DNA of 14,869 nucleotides from positions 1-14,869 of the forward strand of contig JAHIUG010000094.1 of NCBI GenBank assembly GCA_018817245.1, read 5' to 3'. The notes beneath the pieces were generated by a model, which did no database searches, was not told the origin of the DNA, and worked only from the letters and a program-made list of their open reading frames with translations. The translations under genes and the position numbers were made by a program. Source of the DNA: Patescibacteria group bacterium. GTDB taxonomy: Bacteria; Patescibacteriota; Patescibacteriia; 2-12-FULL-60-25. Shown here piece after piece: positions 1 through 6,882 of this stretch; positions within the stretch are counted from its first letter, which is position 1; each line of letters starts with the position of its first letter.

Positions 1-594
1 ATCAAGCAGTTCAGCCAGATCTGGCCTGGTTATTTCGCGAGCAAATGACTCAAGCGCGGAAGCTCTGGTTTGGCGAGGCGGAGGAACTCTCATTTCTTCA
101 CCCGACTCTTCCAAACTCGGTTCAGTAGATGAAAAATCGGGAAAATGAGATGTGGATTTTAGAACCTGATCCACTTGTCCTCTTAATTCTGTTAGCAATT
201 CTTTTTTTTGATCGAAAAACGCAATGAGCTGTTTGTCTTCAGACGCTAGTAGTGCAGACAAGAGGTGTTCTGTGCCAACATACTTATGCTCATTTAAATG
301 TGCGATTAAAATACATTTTTCTATTATGCGTTTTACGGTTTGCGATAAGTCCGGTGTGGCCAGGCGGTGTATTTTGTTAGGATTACCACGGAATTCTTTT
401 TCTGCGTCTTGGATTTTAAAACCTGACTTTTGCAGTAATTCGGATCCGATCGAGCCTTTCTCGTACAAAAGTCCAACAACCAAATCCCCGGGTTCGACTA
501 ACTCGCGGCCATTAGCAACAGTAAAACTCAGCGCTTTTTGCAACGCCTCTCTCAAGTGCGTGGTGAAACGGTTTATCAAGTCGGGGAATAACAT
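1..594 (-). CDS. ClpC/ClpB-type AAA+ ATPase, N-terminal part (runs off left edge)
   Basis: The minus strand is open from an ATG at 594 to the window edge, 198 codons. Residues about 3-70 and 78-145 look like the two halves of a Clp N-terminal substrate/adaptor domain; the second half contains the typical 'H-x-Y-V-G-T-E-H-L-L-x-A-L-L' pattern at residues 103-116. A charged, proline-containing linker (about 150-178) follows, then ALESFAREITR, the usual lead-in to the first AAA+ domain. Walker motifs would lie outside the window. Proteins of this family unfold substrates for the ClpP protease (ClpC) or disaggregate proteins (ClpB). The long linker and overall look favour ClpC, but the part seen cannot separate the two. 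No in-frame ATG, GTG or TTG lies between the upstream stop and the chosen ATG, and no Shine-Dalgarno is visible. Confidence 0.85.
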   Translation of the reverse strand, partial: MLFPDLINRFTTHLREALQKALSFTVANGRELVEPGDLVVGLLYEKGSIGSELLQKSGFKIQDAEKEFRGNPNKIHRLATPDLSQTVKRIIEKCILIAHLNEHKYVGTEHLLSALLASEDKQLIAFFDQKKELLTELRGQVDQVLKSTSHFPDFSSTEPSLEESGEEMRVPPPRQTRASALESFAREITRPDLAELLD

Positions 595-600
595 ATATAG

Positions 601-629
601 AGTATATTCGTAGTAGATATAGTAGTAAA
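601..629 (-). promoter_or_regulatory. Predicted promoter of the Clp ATPase gene, leaderless spacing
   Basis: On the minus strand, TTTACT (624-629) and TATACT (601-606) are separated by 17 nt, a good sigma70-type pair (4/6 and 5/6 matches). Only 6 nt separate the -10 box from the ATG at 594, so transcription would begin at or next to the start codon, giving a leaderless mRNA. This agrees with the missing Shine-Dalgarno. Prediction from sequence only. Confidence 0.45.
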
Positions 630-656
630 TGCAGTGGTAAATGTAGTGGTGGATGC
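621..656. repeat. Three tandem 12-nt units upstream of the Clp gene
   Basis: AGTAGTAAATGC, AGTGGTAAATGT and AGTGGTGGATGC follow one another directly. The word ATGCAGTGGTA formed across the unit junction recurs upstream of lemA (2747-2757). The array overlaps the predicted -35 box of the Clp gene. Its role is unknown. Confidence 0.6.
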
Positions 657-699
657 AGTCGTGTCCCTATTGAATTCACTATTGTGTTTACTACTGGAT

Positions 700-1593
700 C
701 TACATTGCACGTAGTTGTATGATTCGATCTTGGATTGGTGGATGCGTGGATAATAGGGCGTGGAATTTTTTACTCATACCTCCTTTTGCGCCCGGCTCTG
801 AAATCCAAAGATGATTGGTTGCTGTTGAAGCGCGTTTCAGAGGAATTGCCGCAGTGCTGATTTTTTCCAACGCGCGCGCCAAACCTTCCGGATATCTTGT
901 TAACAGAGCGCCTGATGCATCAGCGAGATATTCGCGTTTTCGTGAAATTGCCAACTTTATAAGTTCGCCGACGAGCGGTGCAAGGATTAAAAATACAACA
1001 CCGACAATCATCAGAATCGCGCCAGCCTGTCCGCGGTCGCGGCTTTTGCCTCTGCCAAACAAACTAAAGCGCAAGAACATATCACCAATAATAGTAATTG
1101 TTCCGACTAACACGACCACAACCATCATTACACGAATGTCCAGATTTTTGATATGACTCAACTCATGCGCTAACACACCTTCCAATTCCGCTCGTTCCAA
1201 ACGGCTGAGTAGCCCTGTGGTTACTGCTACTGAAGAATGTTCAGGATCACGTCCTGTGGCAAAGGCATTTGGTGAATTATCCTCAATAATATAAATGCGC
1301 GGACTTTTTATACCCGCAGTAATTGAAAGATTTTCAACCACATTCCACAGCGTGGGAAAAGTGGATTTCTCTTTTAATTCATGCGCCCCGCTTATTGATA
1401 GCGCTATTTTATCTCCGGCAAACCAAGAGATCGACGTCATGCCCAAAGATATGACCAGAGCTATGATTAAAGGCAACGAACCGGTGTCCGTGTAAATATA
1501 GCCAAAAAACCAACCAACCGCAGCCAAGATCCCAATAAATAACATTATTAGGATCCATGTCTTGCGACGGTTAGAGTCGATCTGTTTATACAT
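700..1593 (-). CDS. htpX: HtpX-like membrane zinc metalloprotease (M48B)
   Basis: The 297-residue protein is the usual length for HtpX, an integral-membrane endopeptidase that degrades damaged or misfolded membrane proteins. Two hydrophobic segments lie at about 13-33 and 39-59, and two more at about 155-172 and 192-215. The zinc site HELSH is at residues 143-147 and the third ligand is expected at Glu221 in EYLAD. The family signatures NAFATGR (109-115) and THPP (283-286) are also present. The N-terminus is typical of the family, which supports the ATG at 1593, although no Shine-Dalgarno precedes it. It lies downstream of lemA on the same strand, a common pairing, with a broken GxxExxx gene between them. 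It probably shares lemA's transcript. Confidence 0.96.
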   Translation of the reverse strand: MYKQIDSNRRKTWILIMLFIGILAAVGWFFGYIYTDTGSLPLIIALVISLGMTSISWFAGDKIALSISGAHELKEKSTFPTLWNVVENLSITAGIKSPRIYIIEDNSPNAFATGRDPEHSSVAVTTGLLSRLERAELEGVLAHELSHIKNLDIRVMMVVVVLVGTITIIGDMFLRFSLFGRGKSRDRGQAGAILMIVGVVFLILAPLVGELIKLAISRKREYLADASGALLTRYPEGLARALEKISTAAIPLKRASTATNHLWISEPGAKGGMSKKFHALLSTHPPIQDRIIQLRAM

Positions 1594-1599
1594 GGTATG

Positions 1600-1646
1600 A
1601 CGAATTACGAATCGTGTTACGAATTTTGCGAATAGTTGACGAATTT
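1600..1646. repeat. Degenerate ACGAATT array
   Basis: ACGAATT at 1600-1606 is followed directly by ACGAATC (1607-1613), then by further degenerate ACGAATT and GCGAAT words to about 1646. It ends exactly at the 3' end of the GxxExxx gene. The same words in reverse complement (TTCGTAAT) lie on the other side of that gene at 2045-2090. Confidence 0.6.
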
Positions 1647-2038
1647 TTAATTAAGGAGACGATGAAAACGGACGCCTTTTGGAGTGAACATGGCTAGGAC
1701 AGCAAGTTTTTTATCCAATGCCTTCAAGTAAGAATTAGTTTGTTCGAAATGAGATTTTATGAATCTATGACCGCATTTTAGTTCCAAGATTAGCTTATCT
1801 TCGATAAGAAAATCTAAGAAATTTCTACCGACTTTTACACCACTCAAATCCACCGGAACATAAACTTCGCGCTTGAACTTTATACCGTTCCTTTCTAAGA
1901 GCGAAGCTATAGATTTCTGATAAACATATTCTCTATGTCCATAACCAATTGAACTGTCTATTTCAAACAGAATTCCGACACTTTATAACTTAATTCGGGG
2001 TATAGGAGGTCTGAGCGCCTTAAATTAGATGATTCCAT
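1647..2038 (-). pseudogene. GxxExxx-family (PD-(D/E)XK-like) protein gene broken by a frameshift
   Basis: Two frames join into one family protein. The first runs from an ATG at 2038 (MESSNLRRS...) to ELSYKV near 1982. The second begins VGILFEIDSSIGYGHRE and runs to the stop at 1647. One missing base near 1978-1982 would restore ELSYKVVGILFEID, the normal start of the GxxExxx family (TIGR04256 / PF13366). The repaired protein is 130 residues, within the usual size. The second part keeps the D...ELK nuclease-like motif (LDF...LILELK), so the damage is a single event and recent, or a sequencing error. A GTG at 1853 could restart only the C-terminal 68 residues. The function of the family is not established. 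The gene separates lemA from htpX and is flanked by inverted TTCGTAAT-type arrays, which suggests insertion. Confidence 0.8.
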
Positions 2039-2044
2039 GCGCTA

Positions 2045-2090
2045 TTCGTAATCATTCGTAATATCCGTAGCGTATTCGTCAATTCGTAAT
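2045..2090. repeat. TTCGTAAT word array
   Basis: TTCGTAAT occurs at 2045-2052, 2055-2062 and 2083-2090, with degenerate copies between (ATCCGTAG, TTCGTCAA). The array lies between the lemA stop codon and the start of the GxxExxx gene. It is an approximate inverted copy of the array at 1600-1646. Confidence 0.6.
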
Positions 2091-2641
2091 TAGAACTTTA
2101 CTTGAGGAACTGCTTTTTCCGCTTCGTTGATTTCGAAGAAGTCGCGCTTTTTAAATCCGAGCATTCCGGCGATTAAGTTGTCCGGGAAGCTTTGGATTTT
2201 GGTATTTATATCTCTTACATTACCATTGTAGAATCTGCGGGAAGCTTGAATTTTGTCTTCAGTATCTGAGAGTTCTTGCTGAAGATGTAAAAAGTTTTGA
2301 TTTGCCTTGAGTTCAGGGTAAGCTTCAGCTACGGCAAATAAACTCTTTAAAGTCTGAGAAAGCATGTTTTCAGACTGTGCGTGCTCTTTTACTGTTTTTG
2401 CCTGCATTGCAGATGTTCGAGCCTCTGTTACCTTTTGAAATGTTCCCGATTCGTGTTTTGCATAACCTTTAACAGTTTCCATAATGTTTGGAATAAGGTT
2501 ATAGCGACGTTTTAGTTGAACATCGATATCTGACCAAGCTTCGTCTGTGCGGTTTCTGAGCTTAATTAAGCCGTTATATACAGCGATTGCCCAGGCTGCA
2601 ATAATTACGATGGCTATTGGTATTAACCAAAACAATTTCAT
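2090..2641 (-). CDS. lemA: LemA family protein
   Basis: This 183-residue protein has the family's normal length and architecture. One N-terminal membrane segment (about 4-22) has a short external tail and is followed by an all-helical domain. The hallmark sequences VQLKRRYNLIPNI (42-54) and AYPELKAN (107-114), followed by a Q-E-L-x-x-T-E-x-K-I pattern and RRFYN (135-139), are all present. The biochemical role of LemA is unsettled. It is widely found next to HtpX and has been linked to envelope functions. The ATG at 2641 directly precedes the membrane segment. No Shine-Dalgarno is visible. A predicted promoter lies about 50-75 nt upstream, and lemA is probably the first gene of a minus-strand transcript running through the GxxExxx gene to htpX. 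Confidence 0.95.
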   Translation of the reverse strand: MKLFWLIPIAIVIIAAWAIAVYNGLIKLRNRTDEAWSDIDVQLKRRYNLIPNIMETVKGYAKHESGTFQKVTEARTSAMQAKTVKEHAQSENMLSQTLKSLFAVAEAYPELKANQNFLHLQQELSDTEDKIQASRRFYNGNVRDINTKIQSFPDNLIAGMLGFKKRDFFEINEAEKAVPQVKF

Positions 2642-2687
2642 ATATTTGGAATAAATTGCGTTAATTTAGTAAAGTATCTACAATCCA

Positions 2688-2716
2688 AATCTAGCAGTTA
2701 TTCCGGGATCAGTCAA
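2688..2716 (-). promoter_or_regulatory. Predicted lemA promoter
   Basis: On the minus strand, TTGACT (2711-2716) and TAGATT (2688-2693) are separated by 17 nt, matching sigma70 boxes at 5/6 and 4/6 positions. The predicted start point near 2681 gives a leader of about 40 nt to the lemA ATG. Sequence prediction only. Confidence 0.5.
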
Positions 2717-2780
2717 TTGATATACGATAGTGTATACGTTGGTATATGCAGTGGTATATATAATAGGTATGAGAAAGTGA

Positions 2781-2801
2781 ATTACTAATTACTAATTACT
2801 A
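2781..2801. repeat. ATTACTA heptamer array, three units
   Basis: Three exact direct copies of ATTACTA lie in the lemA-mutase divergent intergenic region. It has the same period as the arrays near and within murI and pheT. The array is preceded by GTGA, so the first unit also reads GAATTAC, the same word that makes the TTCGTAAT arrays in reverse complement. Confidence 0.75.
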
Positions 2802-2808
2802 AATATTA

Positions 2809-2882
2809 TTCGTAATACTTCACCCATTCGCCTGCCTGCCGGTAGGCAGGTAAAATTCGTATCACATTCGTCAATTCGTAAT
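2809..2882. repeat. TTCGTAAT words around a GC-rich hairpin
   Basis: TTCGTAAT words at 2809-2816 and 2875-2882, with TTCGTAT and TTCGTCAA between them, repeat the pattern seen at 2045-2090. Here they are split by the GC-rich 20-mer at 2831-2850. They end 22 nt before the mutase start codon. Confidence 0.55.
2831..2850. repeat. CCTGCCTGCCGGTAGGCAGG hairpin repeat
   Basis: CCTGCCT (2831-2837) and AGGCAGG (2844-2850) are perfect inverted arms around GCCGGT. I recall this 20-mer as a common dispersed repeat of Parcubacteria-type genomes; that part is from memory. Only one copy is in the window. Confidence 0.7.
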
Positions 2883-2904
2883 CCAGTAATTTTGTAGACC
2901 ATTT

Positions 2905-4299
2905 ATGAACAATTTAATAAAACACGTATTTCGAGCATATGACATCCGCGGTTTGTCGCCCGGTGAAATAGACGAGACGTTCGCTATTAACTTGGGATTG
3001 TCTTTGGTAAAACAATTCGGCCCGAGAAAAGTTTTAGTGGGTCATGATATGCGTGTTACGTCTACGGCTCTGGAGCGCGGATTAATTCAGGGTTTGATTT
3101 CCGGCGGCGCTGATGTTGTGCGCATAGGTTTGTGCAGCACTCCAATGTTTAATGTGATCGTTGGTCTCGGTAACGGAGAATATGATTTCGGCGTCATGGT
3201 CACGGCCTCGCATAATCCGGGTAAGTACAATGGATTTAAGATGGTTAGAGGGGACGCGTTTCCAATTGGTCAGGGCAGCGGAATGGAAGAATTGGCAGAG
3301 GCCTTTCAAAATATTGACGAGATGGAATTTACGCCAAGTAGAAAAGGTAATGTGATTGATGATCCCGGTGCGCTGCAAAGATATGTAGATCATATTTTGA
3401 AGCTGGCGGTTTTGCCGACTGACATGCCTAAATTTAAAATTGCGATTGATGCCGGCAATGGGATGGCGGGTGCGATCTTACCGGAACTTTTAAGCCGTCT
3501 GCCTTGGCTGGAAGTAATTCCAATGTATTTTGAGCCGGACGGCACATTTCCAAATCACGAAGCCAATCCAATAAAGACTGAAACTTTAAATGATTTGCGA
3601 GACATGGTTTTGAATGAAAATTGCGATTTGGGCATTGCTTTTGACGGTGATGCGGATCGAATTGGTTTAATGGATGAAAACGGAAAATCGGTTTCCGGAG
3701 ATTTGGCTATTGCCATAATTGGACAGGAAGTGCTGCGTTCTTCTCCCGGAGGTTTGGTTCTTTATGACGTGAGATCATCTTGGGCTGCGCCTGAAGCCAT
3801 TGAACAAGCGGGAGGTCGCTCAAAGATGTGTCCGGTTGGCCACGCATTTATAAAGCGACAAATGAGAGAGGAAGGAGCTACTTTTGCCGGGGAATTATCA
3901 ATGCATTATTATTTCCGCGATCTTCGTTATGTTGAGTCCGGAGACTTGGTGATGTTGTATATTTTGCGAAGATTAGCGCGCGAAAAAGCTCGCTTGTCCG
4001 AACTTTGGAAACCTTTAGCAAAATATTTTCACTCGGGCGAATTAAATTTTGAAGTTGATGATAAGGAGGAGATTATTGAGCGCATCAAACAAGTATATGC
4101 GGCTGAGGCCACGCAAGTTATAGATATTGATGGGATTCGTATGGAATTTAGATATCCGGATAATCCTGAGCAAGATTGGTGGTTTAATCTTCGCACTTCC
4201 AATACTGAATCTTTAATTCGTTTAAATTTGGAAACAAGAAGCGAAAAATTAACTTACGAAAAGATTAAAGAGCTAACAGAATTAATACGAAGAAGCTAG
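2905..4299 (+). CDS. Phosphomannomutase/phosphoglucomutase (alpha-D-phosphohexomutase)
   Basis: The 464-residue protein is a full-length member of the four-domain alpha-D-phosphohexomutase family, which interconverts hexose 1- and 6-phosphates to feed nucleotide-sugar synthesis for surface glycans. TASHNP at 100-105 holds the phosphorylated Ser102. DGDADR (247-252) binds magnesium. GELSMHYYF (329-337) is the sugar-specificity loop, here with Met333 where many relatives have Gly. RTSNTE (430-435) is the phosphate-binding loop of domain 4. The start FRAYDIRG (9-16) is typical of the PMM/PGM bifunctional type. The sequence cannot separate mannose from glucose preference. No Shine-Dalgarno is visible. 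It stands divergent from lemA and its stop codon lies inside a heptamer array leading to murI. Confidence 0.95.
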   Translation: MNNLIKHVFRAYDIRGLSPGEIDETFAINLGLSLVKQFGPRKVLVGHDMRVTSTALERGLIQGLISGGADVVRIGLCSTPMFNVIVGLGNGEYDFGVMVTASHNPGKYNGFKMVRGDAFPIGQGSGMEELAEAFQNIDEMEFTPSRKGNVIDDPGALQRYVDHILKLAVLPTDMPKFKIAIDAGNGMAGAILPELLSRLPWLEVIPMYFEPDGTFPNHEANPIKTETLNDLRDMVLNENCDLGIAFDGDADRIGLMDENGKSVSGDLAIAIIGQEVLRSSPGGLVLYDVRSSWAAPEAIEQAGGRSKMCPVGHAFIKRQMREEGATFAGELSMHYYFRDLRYVESGDLVMLYILRRLAREKARLSELWKPLAKYFHSGELNFEVDDKEEIIERIKQVYAAEATQVIDIDGIRMEFRYPDNPEQDWWFNLRTSNTESLIRLNLETRSEKLTYEKIKELTELIRRS

Positions 4300-4393
4300 A
4301 AGCTAGAAGCTAGAAGCCTGAAGCTAGGAGTTTTTTCTTTGATATTCCAGTTTCTAACTTCTAACTTCTAACTTCCAGCTTCTAACTTCTAAA
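4291..4393. repeat. Pair of opposed heptamer arrays between the mutase gene and murI
   Basis: Five units of AGAAGCT or near copies (4291-4325) are followed, after 19 nt containing a T-run, by seven units of TTCTAAC or near copies (4345-4393). The second array read in reverse complement is GTTAGAA, differing from GCTAGAA of the first at one position, so the two can fold into a long stem with regularly spaced mismatches. The first array overlaps the last codons and the TAG stop of the mutase. The second ends 2 nt before the murI ATG. Confidence 0.85.
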
Positions 4394-4395
4394 CT

Positions 4396-5166
4396 ATGAT
4401 TGGAATTTTTGATTCCGGAATTGGAGGACTCACTGTTGTGCGCGAATTATTGCAACGGGCGCCTGAAGCGTCTTTTGTGTATCTTGGTGATACTGCTCGC
4501 ACACCGTATGGAAACAAAAGTCCTGAAACTGTAATCCGTTACGCGCTCGAAGATGCGGAGTTTTTAATTTCAAAGGGAGCGACTTCAATTGTCATCGCAT
4601 GTAATTCAGCGAGTGCAGTTGCATCTGAGGAATTAAAGAAAAAATATCCGAACATCCCTGTGTTCGAAGTTATAACTCCTGCTGCGCAAGATGCTTTGGT
4701 TGTGACTAAAGGCAGAATCGGTGTAATTGGCACGCGCGCAACAATAAATTCAAAAGCGTACGAACACAATCTGAAACCCGAAACCCGAAACCCGAAACCC
4801 GAAATTTTTGCCAGGTCTTGTCCGCTTTTTGTTCCGCTTGTGGAAGAAGGTTGGTTGGAGCGTTCAGAAACTAAGAGAATTGTGAGATACTACCTATCGT
4901 CGCTTAAACAGCAGAACATCGACACACTGATTTTGGGCTGCACACATTATCCGCTACTGCGTCCTTTGGTTCAAAGATTCATCGGCAACAAGGTTAAGAT
5001 AATCGATTCAGCAAGCTCGGTTGTATCGCGTATTTTGCAGACAGAAGGATTAATCAAAAGCGGAGATCAGCTATACTATCTAACGGACGTATCCAAACAC
5101 TCTGAGGAAGTCGCACAAAAATGGCTGGGGCACTCCATTGTCTTTAAACAAGCTTTACTTAGTTAA
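4396..5166 (+). CDS. murI: Glutamate racemase MurI
   Basis: MurI converts L- to D-glutamate for peptidoglycan stem peptides in the cytoplasm. The 256-residue protein is near the normal size. FDSGIGGLTV (5-14) carries the conserved Asp6 and Ser7. The two catalytic cysteines are Cys69 in ACNSAS (68-73) and Cys182 in GCTHYPLL (181-188), with His184 beside the second. CPLFVPLVEEG (142-152) and ITPA (93-96) are further family motifs. Residues about 126-137 (LKPETRNPKPEI) are encoded by a five-unit heptamer array. They fall in a loop that is variable in the family, so the enzyme is probably still active. The start is fixed by the family N-terminus; it has no Shine-Dalgarno and follows directly after another heptamer array. 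Confidence 0.96.
   Translation: MIGIFDSGIGGLTVVRELLQRAPEASFVYLGDTARTPYGNKSPETVIRYALEDAEFLISKGATSIVIACNSASAVASEELKKKYPNIPVFEVITPAAQDALVVTKGRIGVIGTRATINSKAYEHNLKPETRNPKPEIFARSCPLFVPLVEEGWLERSETKRIVRYYLSSLKQQNIDTLILGCTHYPLLRPLVQRFIGNKVKIIDSASSVVSRILQTEGLIKSGDQLYYLTDVSKHSEEVAQKWLGHSIVFKQALLS
4771..4805. repeat. CCGAAAC heptamer array inside murI
   Basis: Five units, CTGAAAC, three CCGAAAC and CCGAAAT, fill 35 nt of the murI reading frame and encode a charged, proline-bearing loop. The frame stays open on both sides and the downstream family motif CPLFVPLVEEG is intact. Confidence 0.9.
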
Positions 5167-5182
5167 TAATAATTTACTTAAT

Positions 5183-5286
5183 TGTCATTCCGAGGGAAGT
5201 CGGAGCGACGAGGAATCTTCCGCTCGAAACATCTGCCGAGAGCATTTATTTAATAGGAAGATCCTTCGGCTGCGCTCAGGATGACA
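5183..5286. repeat. Inverted-repeat element of the TGTCATTCC type (MITE-like)
   Basis: TGTCATTCCGAG (5183-5194) and CTCAGGATGACA (5275-5286) are inverted ends matching at 10 of 12 positions. A second inner pair, AGGAATCTTCC (5211-5221) and GGAAGATCCTT (5247-5257), nearly matches. The roughly 104-nt element fills most of the gap between murI and rseP and would fold into a long hairpin. Elements beginning TGTCATTCC/TGTCATTGCG are, from memory, common dispersed repeats in many bacterial genomes. No transposase is present. Confidence 0.75.
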
Positions 5287-5299
5287 GCACAAAAACAAA

Positions 5300-6454
5300 A
5301 TGGCAGTCATCTATTTTCTAATAGTTCTCTCAGTCTTAGTTCTCATTCATGAAGTAGGACATTTTGCAGCAGCGCGTTTGTTCGGTGTAAAAGCGGATGA
5401 GTTTGGTTATGGATTTCCACCACGTTTGTTGGGATTTGTTAAAGAAAAAGGAAAGTGGAAGAGGGTGGGCAGAAAAGATGACGGGCCGTACAAGAATACG
5501 ATCTGGTCGTTGAACTGGCTGCCGCTCGGTGGTTTTGTACGCATAAAAGGGGAGCAGGCTGACGGGCAAGATGATCCGGACTCATTAAATTCCAAAGCAA
5601 TTTGGAAACGAATGGTAATTCTTGCGGCTGGCGTGGGCATGAACTGGATTTTGGCCATTGTTCTTTTTTCAACCGTGTTCATGATCGGTACGAATGTAGT
5701 GCTGGAAGATTTGCCTGAGTCGGCCAGGATAAGCGAGCGCTCAGTTCGTATTACTCAAATCATGGCAGAGTCTCCTGCGTATAAAGTCGGGCTTGAACCA
5801 AATGATATTGTTTTATCCATTGACGGCGTTGAGCCAACTTCGTATAAACATGGTCGTGATTTGATTGCAGAGCGCGGTGAAGCAACATTTTTGGTAAGAA
5901 TCGAACGCGACGGAGTTGCTCAAGATATTGATGTGACACCGGCGTATGTTAAAGAACTTGATCGCGTGGCACTGGGTGTGGGTTTGGCAGAAGTGGGGCA
6001 TGTTTCATTCCCGCCTTTGAGCGCGATAAGTGTCGGAGTACAGATAACCTATGGCTACACAAAAGCCATTGTTATAACATTTGCTGAGATTTTCCGAGAT
6101 TTAGCTACGCGTCAGTCAGTAACGCAAAATATTGCCGGGCCGGTTGGTATCGCGGTTATGACCGGACAGATCGCGCAGCAAGGAATTGTGCCGCTATTAC
6201 AGTTCGCAGCTATTCTATCTATAAACTTGGCAGTGCTGAACTTTTTGCCGATTCCTGCTTTAGACGGCGGCCGCGTTGTGTTTTTGTTAGTAGAAAAAAT
6301 TCGTCGTCGCGCAATGAGTCGCAACTTAGAAGCAGCTATTCACAATATCGCGTTTCTCATCTTGATTGCGCTCATTCTCTTGGTAACAGCGCGTGACATA
6401 GGCCGCAATGCTGACACCATCGTAGGCGGCCTAAAAGGGTTGGTTGGGATGTAG
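5300..6454 (+). CDS. rseP: RseP-type site-2 intramembrane zinc protease (M50)
   Basis: The 384-residue protein has the full RseP/S2P layout. The first membrane helix (about 3-24) carries the zinc motif HEVGH (17-21). A second helix lies at about 106-130, one PDZ domain at about 150-215 (ESPAYKVGL, with GLEPNDIVLSIDG after it), and then the C-terminal helices with NFLPIPALDGG (314-324), where Asp322 is the third zinc ligand. The last helix is at about 346-364. Such proteases cut membrane-spanning anti-sigma factors, signal-peptide remnants and other membrane substrates. Only one PDZ domain is present, as in Gram-positive RasP and unlike E. coli RseP. No anti-sigma factor gene is nearby. The ATG has no Shine-Dalgarno and follows the inverted-repeat element by 13 nt. 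Confidence 0.95.
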   Translation: MAVIYFLIVLSVLVLIHEVGHFAAARLFGVKADEFGYGFPPRLLGFVKEKGKWKRVGRKDDGPYKNTIWSLNWLPLGGFVRIKGEQADGQDDPDSLNSKAIWKRMVILAAGVGMNWILAIVLFSTVFMIGTNVVLEDLPESARISERSVRITQIMAESPAYKVGLEPNDIVLSIDGVEPTSYKHGRDLIAERGEATFLVRIERDGVAQDIDVTPAYVKELDRVALGVGLAEVGHVSFPPLSAISVGVQITYGYTKAIVITFAEIFRDLATRQSVTQNIAGPVGIAVMTGQIAQQGIVPLLQFAAILSINLAVLNFLPIPALDGGRVVFLLVEKIRRRAMSRNLEAAIHNIAFLILIALILLVTARDIGRNADTIVGGLKGLVGM

Positions 6455-6477
6455 TAGGTTGGTTCAGTTTGAAAAAT

Positions 6478-6882
6478 ATGACTAAGACTAAAAAACAAGC
6501 TCTAAAAATTTTTCTTGTCGGGTTTATTTTCGGGATGCTTTTTTGGTCAATGCTAATTTATATTGATGAATTCAATTCATTTCAGAACAAAGTAATTGAA
6601 CTACTTTTTCAGATCTTCTTCCCATTCGTGATTCTGCGCCCACTTGGCTCTATATTTTATTTCTTTCTTGATCCTCTGTGTAATGTATTTAAAGCAATAG
6701 ATTTTAGAATAGGCGGAGTAGAGGCCTGTGCTGGTCTTGCTCTGGATGGTGGGCCTTTGGCATGGCTTGAGTATTTGTGGATATGGTTGGTTGTTGGGGT
6801 TTTTTATGGGGTGATATTTTTAACAACCTTTAAGATTATTAGCTGGATAAAAAGAAAATTTAGGTTCAATTACAAAAGCTAA
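6478..6882 (+). CDS. Small membrane protein of unknown function
   Basis: I do not recognise this 134-residue protein. It has a basic N-terminus (MTKTKKQ) and hydrophobic segments at about 10-29, 40-63 and 97-122, and ends in a basic tail (WIKRKFRF), so it is probably a three-helix inner-membrane protein. The middle loop holds DPLCNVFKAIDFRIGG and CAGLALDGG, with two cysteines. The frame could open at a TTG at 6469, but the ATG at 6478 is the more likely start. It follows rseP by only 23 nt on the same strand and is probably cotranscribed with it. Its stop codon abuts the palindrome that opens the accessory block. Confidence 0.75.
   Translation: MTKTKKQALKIFLVGFIFGMLFWSMLIYIDEFNSFQNKVIELLFQIFFPFVILRPLGSIFYFFLDPLCNVFKAIDFRIGGVEACAGLALDGGPLAWLEYLWIWLVVGVFYGVIFLTTFKIISWIKRKFRFNYKS

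Noticed and set aside
224..613. Plus-strand open frame of 129 codons
   Set aside because: It lies antisense to the Clp ATPase N-terminal region, whose family motifs are clear; its own translation matches nothing recognisable.
1647..2038. Programmed frameshift in the GxxExxx gene
   Set aside because: No slippery heptamer or stimulatory structure is evident at the junction; a simple one-base loss explains it.
2781..2882. CRISPR array
   Set aside because: The repeated words are 7-8 nt, directly adjacent or irregularly spaced, without uniform spacers, and no cas gene is present.
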